Positions 45,107 through 53,196 of a DNA stretch of 64,000 bases are shown piece after piece; positions within the stretch are counted from its first letter, which is position 1, and each line of letters starts with the position of its first letter. Below the pieces are notes generated by a model. It was given only the letters and a program-made list of their open reading frames with translations, had not been told where the DNA came from and made no database searches. The translations under genes and the position numbers were made by a program. This DNA comes from a virus: positions 1 through 64,000 of the IMG/VR virus record IMGVR_UViG_3300031962_000003, one strand, 5' to 3'.

Positions 45107-47533
45107 TCAAAAATCAATGTTTTTCTGTTTCGGCTCTCCTGGGCCTGAACGATGCTCAGGTTTCGCAAACTGCACGACTTCGTCGGAAGCTCCAGTCGGC
45201 GGACCTCCATTTGACCACATTAGGCCACCCCAACCGCGCGCTGGCCCGCGTCGGACCTCTCTAACATTTGCCCCTCGAATCGTGCGGTTGAACTCTCGCG
45301 TCGACATCGGTTTTCGACCTGACTCTTCGGACCAAACCTTGTACCTCTCGTAGACGAGCGGGCCCGGAAGCCAGCCGTTCGGGTCGTCGATCCGGCAGCA
45401 GTCCCGGAGGAAATCATAGGCCGAGTTACAGTCCCGACGATACTCCTCGAGCGCGTCGTGCGAGGATCCCGGGATCGTGAACTTCCGGCGTTCGAGAAGC
45501 CGGCGCAGGCCAGCAACCGCGTGGACCAGTAGTGCCGGCAGGAGTCCAGGCTCTGCCGCGAGCGTCGCTGAATAGTCTTTCACCTCATCGCTCGTATCAC
45601 GGATCCGGCGATTGAACTCGACGAATAGGAACCGATCGAAGTATGCCGACGAGCGGTCCGTGGCTCGTGGCATCTGGTTCGTTGCGAAGATCATCCGGCA
45701 AAACGGCCGGAACGAGAACGGAGCCTTCCCCTTCTCCTCTGCCTTGATTGGGTTTCCGTCGACGATCTGCTTGAAGATCCCGGTGTTCTCGAGCGCCTTC
45801 GCCTCGAGCTCGTCGTAGAAGTTCGCTAGCTTCCCGATCAGACCGGATGCAGCGAAACGTTCTTCGGTCAGATTGTGGAGCGAGTAGTACGAAATGTTCT
45901 TGTCACCGATCAGGTACTCGAGGAGCTCAAGGAAGGTCGACTTTCCGTTCCCACCCTCACCGACCAGGACGAGGCACTTCGTCATCGACGTGTCCGGGAT
46001 CATCATGTAGCCGGCAAACTCGCCGACGAGTGAGATCGCGTCCTCCGGAAGGACGGTCCGGAAGAAAGCCTCAAGTTTCTCGGACTTCGCGTCTGGGTTC
46101 CAGGAGATCGGAATCTGGATCGTTGAGAGGTATTTCGGATCGTGCGGAAGAAGTTCGCCGGTCCGCCAGTCGAGCATCCCGTTCTGGACATTGACAAGGT
46201 CCTTTGCTCGGCGGTCCATTTCGTCGTACGGCTTCTTCGAGAACTCCGTGATGAGCTCGACGACTTCGGTCAGGTGCTTGTCCCTTAGAATCTTCCCTAG
46301 CGCCTTCACGACCTCCCGTCGGGCGAAATCAAAGCCACCTGGACGAAAGGCTCCGCCACGGTAGACGTAGAGCTTGACGCCCTTCCCGTCGTCCCCGATA
46401 GGTGTCGCGACGAACTTATTCTCAGACATGATGTGCGCGGCAAGCACAGCTGGGATGAGCTTCCCGTTCTCGTCGAACCATGGGGGACCATCGTCGTCTC
46501 CACGATGCTCGGGTTCCTTCTTACGCTCTTTACGCTCTTCTTTCTCCTCGGCACGCTTAATCTCCTCCTTCGCCCAGATATCCTCGACGATCTTCTCGAT
46601 CTCGTCATCCGGAAGCGGCGGCCGGTTCTTTTTGTTCCAGTCGGTGATCGCGTAGAGAGCGAGTTTCTTTGTCTTGAGCTTCGCGCAGTAGTGCCCAGCG
46701 AGCGCTACCGCGGACAGGTGTCGTCCGCCGTATGGGCCTCCGGACTCGTCGACGCCGCCCTTAATCTCCTCGATCTTCGGGTCGCGCGACGATGATGAAG
46801 AGATTTTTGATCGCTCCTTTTCCTCCTGTTCGAGCTCGAGATCCTCCTTGCTCTTCTTGAGGTCCGCGACTGCGAACTCCTGGAAACGTCCGATCGGGAA
46901 GCGCTCCCAGGTCGCCTCGGCGACCGTGCAGTGCTTTGGGTCTTTCGGCTCTTTCAGGTTCAGAAAGCCAGGGAGCCGTAGGATTCGGCGTGGGTCGTGG
47001 ATCGTGTCGGAGTCCGCGAAGTAACCCTGGATCCCGGCGCAGACTGGACGGGCTAGCTCATTTGGGTACGGCTTGTCGAAGAGCCAGTAGGCGTGTAGGC
47101 CACGTCCTGATTCGATAATGACGGACGGCCCAAGTCCTCTGGCCCGGAGATCTTCGACGGTCTCATAGAACTTTTTCCGGATCCCCTCCTCGTTCCCATG
47201 GAAATCGACGTCGACCCAGGCGGCGACGTAATGAGAAACATCCGGATTTTTCCCGTGCTTTCGTGGCCTGCGGAAGCGTGGGTTGACACCGTGGTGGATA
47301 TTCTCGACCTGGGTTCGATTCAGGTGGTCGAGCTGCTTGGCGATCGTCGGCCAGTCGGAGAGGACCTGGCCGACCGTGTAGAAGAGTGCCCGCATCCGCT
47401 GGTCGTCGTGCTTCTCCAGTGTCGGACGGTACTGGAGTAAGTTAAACTCGACGATCCAGTCGGCCGGGGCGATCTCCCAGAGCGCCCGTACGAACTGTGC
47501 CGAAGCGACCGGCTCCGGCAGCGTGTCAGCCAT
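45107..47533 (-). CDS. Primase-helicase (AEP primase plus D5/SF3 helicase)
   Basis: 808 residues. N-terminal archaeo-eukaryotic primase: AAWVDVDFHG (DxD), IIESGRGLHAYWLFDK, and DPRRILRLPGFLNLKEPK. A PriCT-like helical region follows (about 270-345). Then a D5_N-type linker and an SF3 helicase with LVLVGEGGNGKSTFLELLEY (Walker A), LANFYDELEAKALENTGIF (Walker B region), and FATNQMPRATDRSSAYFDRF (motif C plus Arg finger). It primes and unwinds at the fork; complete by family length. The candidate origin follows immediately. Confidence 0.95.
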   Translation of the reverse strand: MADTLPEPVASAQFVRALWEIAPADWIVEFNLLQYRPTLEKHDDQRMRALFYTVGQVLSDWPTIAKQLDHLNRTQVENIHHGVNPRFRRPRKHGKNPDVSHYVAAWVDVDFHGNEEGIRKKFYETVEDLRARGLGPSVIIESGRGLHAYWLFDKPYPNELARPVCAGIQGYFADSDTIHDPRRILRLPGFLNLKEPKDPKHCTVAEATWERFPIGRFQEFAVADLKKSKEDLELEQEEKERSKISSSSSRDPKIEEIKGGVDESGGPYGGRHLSAVALAGHYCAKLKTKKLALYAITDWNKKNRPPLPDDEIEKIVEDIWAKEEIKRAEEKEERKERKKEPEHRGDDDGPPWFDENGKLIPAVLAAHIMSENKFVATPIGDDGKGVKLYVYRGGAFRPGGFDFARREVVKALGKILRDKHLTEVVELITEFSKKPYDEMDRRAKDLVNVQNGMLDWRTGELLPHDPKYLSTIQIPISWNPDAKSEKLEAFFRTVLPEDAISLVGEFAGYMMIPDTSMTKCLVLVGEGGNGKSTFLELLEYLIGDKNISYYSLHNLTEERFAASGLIGKLANFYDELEAKALENTGIFKQIVDGNPIKAEEKGKAPFSFRPFCRMIFATNQMPRATDRSSAYFDRFLFVEFNRRIRDTSDEVKDYSATLAAEPGLLPALLVHAVAGLRRLLERRKFTIPGSSHDALEEYRRDCNSAYDFLRDCCRIDDPNGWLPGPLVYERYKVWSEESGRKPMSTREFNRTIRGANVREVRRGPARGWGGLMWSNGGPPTGASDEVVQFAKPEHRSGPGEPKQKNIDF

Positions 47534-47585
47534 TGAACCCTCTCTACCAGTGCGTTCCCACCCGTCTTAGTCGGTTCACCCCGTC

Positions 47586-47630
47586 GCTGCGGACGCGGGG
47601 AGATATGGGAGGAGGACCCGCGTCCGCAGC
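47586..47630. other. 14-bp hairpin upstream of the primase-helicase gene
   Basis: GCTGCGGACGCGGG (47586-47599) pairs perfectly with CCCGCGTCCGCAGC (47617-47630); 17-base loop. It lies between the ssDNA-binding-like gene and the primase gene. No T-run; an attenuator or partial terminator is likely. Confidence 0.55.
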
Positions 47631-47670
47631 ATGGAGAGAAGGGGGAGGGGATGCTCCCCCTGGGTACGCG

Positions 47671-48342
47671 CTAGAAGTCGGAGTTCGCACCTCCCGGCTT
47701 CGCGGCCGACTGCGTGGCCTGCTTCGCCGGGCCGGCGGCGGTCTTCGCCGGGCCCGACGGTTTCGCGGCCGCGGTGGACTTCGCCGGCCCGCCTTTCGGG
47801 TCCGCGCCCTTCGCCGGGCTTGATGTCGCCGCGCCGTGCGGGTTCGGACCGGGTTCTGCGGGCGGGGCCCATGGATTGATGTGCTCGATCCTGGAACGAA
47901 CGATGCCGTCGCGCTTGTCGTCCTGGACAACGCCCTCGAAAGTCCGGCCGGCCCAGGTGATCGAAGTCGCCTCGATCAGACTTCCGATGTCTCGGCCGAG
48001 GATGGTCGAAAGGTCTCTCTTCACATACGGAAGAGTTTTCTTTGTGATCCACCAGACACGGTCGAGAATCGCTCCTTTTGTGATGTGTGGTTCTCCGGTC
48101 TTCGCGTTTAGGACGGATTCAGGCTCCAGAATCTCACAGAAGAGCTTGAAGCCTTTCGTGCCGGTATTCGCGACGATGACTTCATTGTCCACGAGGACAC
48201 CGTCCTCCTTCAGATCCACGGACGTCAGGACGAACTTGTACGTCTCCTCGGGTACACGACCTGGCGTTGCCCCCGGTTCCGCCTTCTCCGTGTTCTTGAA
48301 GTCGTCCTCGAATTCACCGAACGGGTTGTCGGGATGCGTCAT
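47671..48342 (-). CDS. Putative ssDNA-binding protein partner (DUF669-like)
   Basis: 223 residues. An N-terminal domain (about 1-150: VPEETYKFVLTSVDLKEDGV, KLFCEILEPE, WWITKKTLPYVKRDLSTILG, RTFEGVVQDDKRDGIVRSRI) like the DUF669 proteins that accompany Sak4-type ATPases, and an Ala/Lys/Pro-rich tail ending in GGANSDF, an acidic tip as in SSB proteins. Probably coats ssDNA and loads the Sak4 partner next door. Confidence 0.65.
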   Translation of the reverse strand: MTHPDNPFGEFEDDFKNTEKAEPGATPGRVPEETYKFVLTSVDLKEDGVLVDNEVIVANTGTKGFKLFCEILEPESVLNAKTGEPHITKGAILDRVWWITKKTLPYVKRDLSTILGRDIGSLIEATSITWAGRTFEGVVQDDKRDGIVRSRIEHINPWAPPAEPGPNPHGAATSSPAKGADPKGGPAKSTAAAKPSGPAKTAAGPAKQATQSAAKPGGANSDF

Positions 48343-48420
48343 GATCGATCTCCTTCACTCTTTACAAACAAACCATACAAAAATGAACGTTCCGGTACAA
48401 CTCCCTCACCCCAGAGCCAG

Positions 48421-49662
48421 TTACTCTCGTTCCCACTTCAGGACGTTCGCGCGTACCTCCTCCTCCGTCGTACCCCCCGGGGTCGCGATGTAAACGGTTC
48501 CCTGGCCGTCGCGATCCATGAAGGCCAGCCCGGACAGGACCTTTCCGAACTCCGCGTACAGGAAGTCGACCTGCGGCTTCCGGAGCTCCTTGGTCGACTC
48601 GACGTCGTACATGCTCCGGATCAGGGACTTCCCCTCGGCGGCGCTCACGTACGGATGGGCGTGCCCGTTCTCCCGACAGTTCTGCCGCCGGCACTTCTTG
48701 CTCGGGTCCGGCCAGCGGATCTCGCCCCAGCGGGTCATTAGGACCTTCCGGTCCTCCTGCGTCGCCTCCGGCTGAGAGTCGTCCGGCTTGACGAGACCGA
48801 AGAACTGGCCTAGCTCCTCGACGTTCTCCTCCGGCGACGCAGGGTTCGGCAGCGGTCCGGCCGGAGGATCCTCCGGGGCTCCCGGCGTGACCGCGAGCGC
48901 CGCGTCGGCGGCCTGGACCTCGGCCTCTGCGTCGGTCTGCGGCACGGCCGCGCCCTGGGAGACCTCCGCGCTGATCGGCTCGAACATCGCCGCGTACATG
49001 CGCTTCCCGGTGATGTCGTGGACGGAGTACTTCGGCAGCTTCTCGTGCCGCGTCCCGTCGATCCGAACGAAGTGCTGCGAGAGCTGCTTCTTCTTGTTGT
49101 CCTCGGTGTACATGTACAGGATGAAGTCGAACAGGTAGGCGGTCTGCCGGTCCGTGTCCATGAGCATGTTCCCGGTCCGCTTCCGGACGTCCTGACCCTG
49201 GTCGTTCTTCGTCTCCTCGAACTCGTCCTTCTCGCGCGTGACCAGGACGACGTTCAGGTCGAGCCGGAGCAGCAGGTTCAGGAAGGCCTTCCAGCGCCGC
49301 TTGATGATCCCCCAGTCGCCCTGGTTGAGCGGCGCGTTCGAGCCGGACTTGTTCTGACGCCAGGCCGAGACCTCGGCGATCAGGTCGTCGTAGATGGTCG
49401 AGATGTCGTCGATGACCAGGCTCTCGATGCCGCTCTTCGCGGCGTTCCGCTGGAGCCACTCGATCGGAGCCTGTATCTCCTTCCAGGTCGTCGCGTGGAA
49501 GACGTCGAAGTCATACTTCTGGTCGTACAGGTCCGTCCCCCGGTGCGTGTCGATCACGGCCGGCTTCGGGAAGCTGAGCGCCGCCCGAGTCTTCCCGGTC
49601 TTCCACTTTCCGAACAGGGCGACCTTGAAGTGCCGGCGGACCCGCTGGGCTTTTTGGAACAT
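48421..49662 (-). CDS. Sak4-like RecA-fold ATPase
   Basis: 413 residues. KVALFGKWKTGKTRAALSFP is Walker A, IESLVIDDISTIYDDLIAEV Walker B, and DLNVVLVTREKDEF the sensor strand: the AAA_24/Sak4 order. A Pro-rich linker joins a C-terminal domain with a Cys/His cluster (CRRQNCRENGHAHPY) that is atypical. Sak4 proteins mediate single-strand annealing and recombination. It sits with the ssDNA-binding-like gene. Confidence 0.85.
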   Translation of the reverse strand: MFQKAQRVRRHFKVALFGKWKTGKTRAALSFPKPAVIDTHRGTDLYDQKYDFDVFHATTWKEIQAPIEWLQRNAAKSGIESLVIDDISTIYDDLIAEVSAWRQNKSGSNAPLNQGDWGIIKRRWKAFLNLLLRLDLNVVLVTREKDEFEETKNDQGQDVRKRTGNMLMDTDRQTAYLFDFILYMYTEDNKKKQLSQHFVRIDGTRHEKLPKYSVHDITGKRMYAAMFEPISAEVSQGAAVPQTDAEAEVQAADAALAVTPGAPEDPPAGPLPNPASPEENVEELGQFFGLVKPDDSQPEATQEDRKVLMTRWGEIRWPDPSKKCRRQNCRENGHAHPYVSAAEGKSLIRSMYDVESTKELRKPQVDFLYAEFGKVLSGLAFMDRDGQGTVYIATPGGTTEEEVRANVLKWERE

Positions 49663-49837
49663 CTGTTTCTCCTTCTTTCTTCTCCATTTCCTCGGTGAAC
49701 CGTCTCTTACACTTTTTGCACATCTCCTTCGAGACGTTGATCTTCGCGACGTGCTCGCCGGGCGGAAGCGTCCGGTCGGAGTCCAGGCCGGTGCAGCGCC
49801 CGCACCAGCCGCAGACGTGGACGACCGGGAAGCTCAC
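49511..49837 (-). CDS. Small zinc protein overlapping the Sak4 start
   Basis: 108 residues. The first 62 contain VHVCGWCGRCTGLDSD and CKKCKRRF, a zinc ribbon, before the frame runs 150 bases out of phase through the start of the Sak4 gene. The tail is Pro/Arg-rich and may be non-functional. Either a true long overlap or a gene whose 3' end was lost. Confidence 0.45.
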   Translation of the reverse strand: MSFPVVHVCGWCGRCTGLDSDRTLPPGEHVAKINVSKEMCKKCKRRFTEEMEKKEGETDVPKSPAGPPALQGRPVRKVEDREDSGGAQLPEAGRDRHAPGDGPVRPEV

Positions 49838-50523
49838 CGCCGCACCTGCTCTCTCGAATCAAATATCGATTTTATGGCTGGGCCTAAAACAGTAACCATT
49901 TCTTCGTAAGTGAATTCGTCGCGTTTTACGTAGTTGCACGTCGGGCAGCATGGAGCGACGTTTCCTATCGAGTATCCTTTTGAGTTATCTTTTCGATCTA
50001 AACCAACTCCATTTTCAGACCTTGGGCCACCACAATATTCACACGGAAGTTTTCTTAATTCCTTCCACTCGCTTATGGTGATTGACCACTCCCTTTTAGA
50101 GCGTCTAGCGATTGAAACGGCGGTTGCGTATCCGTAGGAACCTCTATGTGATGGGTGACGGTCCTCTGTTTGGTATTTATCGGAACATGGTTTAGAGCAG
50201 AATACGAGCCCCCTTTTTAGGTTTTTTCTTCTGTTGTGTGTCAGCCTGAATTGATTTCCGCAGTTAGCGCAGTTCCTAAGGAGCTTATCTCCTTTCCAGT
50301 TCCAGTGTTTTTTTCCTCTAACTCGAATTGAAACTTTACTTCCAAATCCTTCTGGCATCCTCCATCCACCAACTCCACTTCTATTTTTCGATGTGTTTTC
50401 TTTATTCAGCCAGTACCAAAAGGTTGATAGAGATAGGCTTAGTTGAGAGCATATTTCTCGGATCTTGAGTTTTCCGTCTTTGTATAGACGTATTGCCTCA
50501 GATCTTTTTTTTGTATTAGTCAT
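49834..50523 (-). CDS. HNH endonuclease with HTH and zinc-finger domains
   Basis: 229 residues from ATG at 50523. KRSEAIRLYKDGKLKIREIC is a resolvase-like HTH, CANCGNQFRLTHNRRKNLKR with CSKPC a zinc finger, and CEYCGGPRSENGVGLDRKDN then CPTCN a zinc-type HNH. About 42 percent GC by eye, far below its neighbours. Free-standing homing endonuclease inserted between the Sak4 and helicase genes. Confidence 0.85.
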   Translation of the reverse strand: MTNTKKRSEAIRLYKDGKLKIREICSQLSLSLSTFWYWLNKENTSKNRSGVGGWRMPEGFGSKVSIRVRGKKHWNWKGDKLLRNCANCGNQFRLTHNRRKNLKRGLVFCSKPCSDKYQTEDRHPSHRGSYGYATAVSIARRSKREWSITISEWKELRKLPCEYCGGPRSENGVGLDRKDNSKGYSIGNVAPCCPTCNYVKRDEFTYEEMVTVLGPAIKSIFDSREQVRR

Positions 50524-52687
50524 GCCGAATTTCCTTTGGAACTCCAGGGCGTAGAGCCTCCTTAAACCAATCTGGGAGCATATTTCCATTTTTCCATAGG
50601 AAAGCTTCAAATCCAGAATCCAAAATGTATGTGATTGCCCAGTCTGTTTTTGACCGAATTGAACGTCCGTAGCTTTGAACAATTTTCAGTCCGGTTAACC
50701 AGCTAAACCATTGGGCGTCCCTTTTCATCCGTTCGGCGATGATCCGGTCCTTCATGTTCGGCCAGGGGACCTTGGCGATAATCTGGAAGCGGGAGAGGTC
50801 GCCCTTCAGGTCCAGACCCTCGTGCATCGCCGGCGCGACGATCACGGAGTCGGACCGGCGCGCGTGCTCAGCGAGCATGTCGTCCTTCGAGTCGAAGTGC
50901 TCCTGGAAGAGGAACCGGTCGGTCTGAATCTCCTGGAAGAGCAGCTTGGACAGCGAGAACGAATGGCAGTGGATGATCCCGCGCTGGCCGGCGTGGCGGT
51001 CGATGATCTCCTGGACCCGAGTGAGGAACTTCGGCTGGGTTGGATCCCGTGGATTCTGCTCCTCGGTGAAGTACTTGTAGCCCATGTTCCCGGCGTAGGA
51101 TTTGTAGATCGGACGGTTCTCGACCGGGAAGTCGCAGGGGGTCACCACGAGCTCGACCTCGTCGCGGGTGATGCCGAGGTTCCGGGACCACACGTCGATG
51201 TCCAGGATGGTCGCGGACATGAAGATGACCCGGTCGGCGTGCTTGAAGAGCAGGTCCTTCGCGAAGTCCTTCGCGTAGAGAGGCCGGGCCACGATCTTCT
51301 TCCGCTCGTCGTCGGTCCGCTTATCGTTGTACTTGACGACCTCCAGAACCCACTCGGTCTTGTCCAGGAACGCCAGGAAATTGGCGAGCTTCCCGTCGAG
51401 CTCCTTGAGCGCGTCGGTCTCGGCCTGCGTCAGGTCCTCCGGGACGTCGTCGGAGGCCTGATCAACATCTTTCAGGCGCTTGGCGATCTTCGCCAGGATG
51501 TCCGTGTCGCGCATCCACACGACGAAGGCCTCCTTCGTGAAGATCTCGCGGTCGATCCGGACGTCGATGATCGAGAGCGTCCACTCCGTGAGCTCCATCG
51601 AGACGTAGTTCACGAGCTGCGTCTCGACGTTGTGGGCCTCGTCGATGATCATGAGAGCGCGGTGCGCGAACCGGCCGATCCGCTGCTGGAAGAGGAACGA
51701 CGAGAAGTTGAACAGCGAGATCGCGGAGTCGTGGCACTTCTGGAGCTGCTCCCAGTACGGGCAGCGGTGGCAGGTGGACGGCAGCGCGAGGGCCACGGCC
51801 GCCTGGACCGGCGTCGCGTCGAACGTGGCGGCGATCGACTCGGCGTCGTCGGAGAGGCACTCGACCAGGATCCCCTTGTTCTTCCGCCGGCACTCGCCGT
51901 CCGCGGCGTGCTGGCCGTCCGAGGCCTCGGGGTGCGTGCAGGCGTAGTTCGCCCGGCCCTTGAGCGGCTCGATGTCCGGCGCGGGGTACTCGGCCGTGTA
52001 CTGGTCCTGCAGGATCTTCTGCGAGGTGAGCATGAAGGTCTTCTGTCCGATCGACCGGAGCGCGTTCGCGACGGTCTTGCAGGCGTCGGTCTTGCCCGCT
52101 CCGGTCGGCATCTCGCCGACCACGAATCTCTTGCCGGCGGCGAACGCAGCTGCGGCCTTCTCGAGGAAGGTGATCTGCTGTGGCCGGGGCGTCTTGCCGG
52201 GCGTGAAGTTCGCGATCAGCTGCTCGGCCGTGAAGGGCCAGGGGGAGAGCGCCTGCGGCGCGGCCTCCACCCTGGCGCTTCGACTCCCTTCGGTCGCACG
52301 TTGGGCTTCGCGGTTTGTCCCCGGTGCTCCCTTCACGGCCTTGCTCTGGAGAGGTTCGGTTTGCTCTGGTCTGGGCTCGAAGTCGATGACGCTGAGCTCG
52401 TACTCCGGCTGCGCCGACGCCGGCTTCTCGTAGTTGGTCGGCCCGCCCTGGACCGACAGGTTCGAGTAGTTGAATCCGAGGCCGGCGAGCTGCTTGGTGT
52501 ACTTCTCGAGCAGCCGGTGCAGCGTATCGGCCTGCTTCCGGCTGATGAACTCCTGGTTCTCGAAGATCCGGCGGACGAACGGGGCGTCGACGCCGTTGTA
52601 GCCGTGGTCGTCGCGGCTCACCGCGCCGTCGCAGACCTCGAGCAGCGCCCGAGCGGCCTCGACGACAGTCCTTCTGGCCGTACCCAT
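50516..52687 (-). CDS. DinG/XPD-like helicase
   Basis: 723 residues from the ATG with AGGAGGG upstream. GEMPTGAGKTDACK (motif I), LMIIDEAHNVETQL (DEAH), several Cys around CRRKNKGILVEC and CHRCPYWEQLQKC (Fe-S cluster, about 300-355), GIIHCHSFSLSKLLFQEI (motif IV), and QSYGRSIRSKTDWAITYILD (motif VI). A 5'-3' SF2 helicase. The last 200 bases turn AT-rich where the HNH gene begins, suggesting co-conversion. Confidence 0.9.
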   Translation of the reverse strand: MGTARRTVVEAARALLEVCDGAVSRDDHGYNGVDAPFVRRIFENQEFISRKQADTLHRLLEKYTKQLAGLGFNYSNLSVQGGPTNYEKPASAQPEYELSVIDFEPRPEQTEPLQSKAVKGAPGTNREAQRATEGSRSARVEAAPQALSPWPFTAEQLIANFTPGKTPRPQQITFLEKAAAAFAAGKRFVVGEMPTGAGKTDACKTVANALRSIGQKTFMLTSQKILQDQYTAEYPAPDIEPLKGRANYACTHPEASDGQHAADGECRRKNKGILVECLSDDAESIAATFDATPVQAAVALALPSTCHRCPYWEQLQKCHDSAISLFNFSSFLFQQRIGRFAHRALMIIDEAHNVETQLVNYVSMELTEWTLSIIDVRIDREIFTKEAFVVWMRDTDILAKIAKRLKDVDQASDDVPEDLTQAETDALKELDGKLANFLAFLDKTEWVLEVVKYNDKRTDDERKKIVARPLYAKDFAKDLLFKHADRVIFMSATILDIDVWSRNLGITRDEVELVVTPCDFPVENRPIYKSYAGNMGYKYFTEEQNPRDPTQPKFLTRVQEIIDRHAGQRGIIHCHSFSLSKLLFQEIQTDRFLFQEHFDSKDDMLAEHARRSDSVIVAPAMHEGLDLKGDLSRFQIIAKVPWPNMKDRIIAERMKRDAQWFSWLTGLKIVQSYGRSIRSKTDWAITYILDSGFEAFLWKNGNMLPDWFKEALRPGVPKEIRHD

Positions 52688-52956
52688 GGGCCCTCCTACA
52701 CTTCTCTCCGAACGACCCGGCCGACGGGGGTTCCTCCCACCCCGCCGGTCAGGCGAACCGCTCTGAGTCTGGCACCGCTTCACCCGCTGCCCGCAGGCGA
52801 TTGTGCTGATCGACCACAAGGCGTGGACTGACGGTGCCAGACACAGAGGGATTCGGGAACTTCGACAGGTCGATCAGCACGTAGGGAGTATAGCGCTCTC
52901 TGTCTAATTGTCAAGCATCCCTTGCTTTTTTCCTAATATATAATAACCTACAGGGG
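52688..52956. other. Divergent intergenic region between minus and plus blocks
   Basis: 269 bases. It holds the minus-strand promoter at 52887-52914 and a plus-strand TATAAT at 52939-52944 without a clear -35. A frame continues upstream of the helicase start to 52819, but it lacks the ribosome site. This is the main transcription divide. Confidence 0.6.
52887..52914 (-). promoter_or_regulatory. Sigma-70 promoter for the replication operon
   Basis: Minus strand TTGACA (52909-52914), 16 bases, TATACT (52887-52892). Drives the helicase operon. Confidence 0.75.
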
Positions 52957-53196
52957 ATGGCTAAGCCGAAGGACCTCGACAAGGAGTTCACCTGCCCGCT
53001 CTCGGACGTCCGGACGATCGACATGGCGACCGGCCAGGCGATCCGGTTCGAGCGGCACAAGGCGCTCGGGCGGATCTGCAACGGCGGCCAGTCGATCCAC
53101 CTCCGGTGCGGCCTCCACCAGTTCACGGGCTTCATCAACGACTTGAAGATAATCGAGGGAATCCTGCATGAGTCGCAATCCGCGCCGTCCAGCTGA
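52957..53196 (+). CDS. Small soluble protein
   Basis: 79 residues with a CAGGGG ribosome site. DKEFTCPLSDVRTIDMATGQ and RFERHKALGRICNGGQSIHL. Two Cys, no clean ribbon. First gene of the right plus block; overlaps the 637-residue gene by 29 bases. Function unknown. Confidence 0.55.
   Translation: MAKPKDLDKEFTCPLSDVRTIDMATGQAIRFERHKALGRICNGGQSIHLRCGLHQFTGFINDLKIIEGILHESQSAPSS

Noticed and set aside
50711-52831. A 706-codon plus-strand frame opposite the helicase
   Set aside because: Helicase motifs are complete on the minus strand; this frame is rich in Arg, Gly, Val and Asp with no domain.
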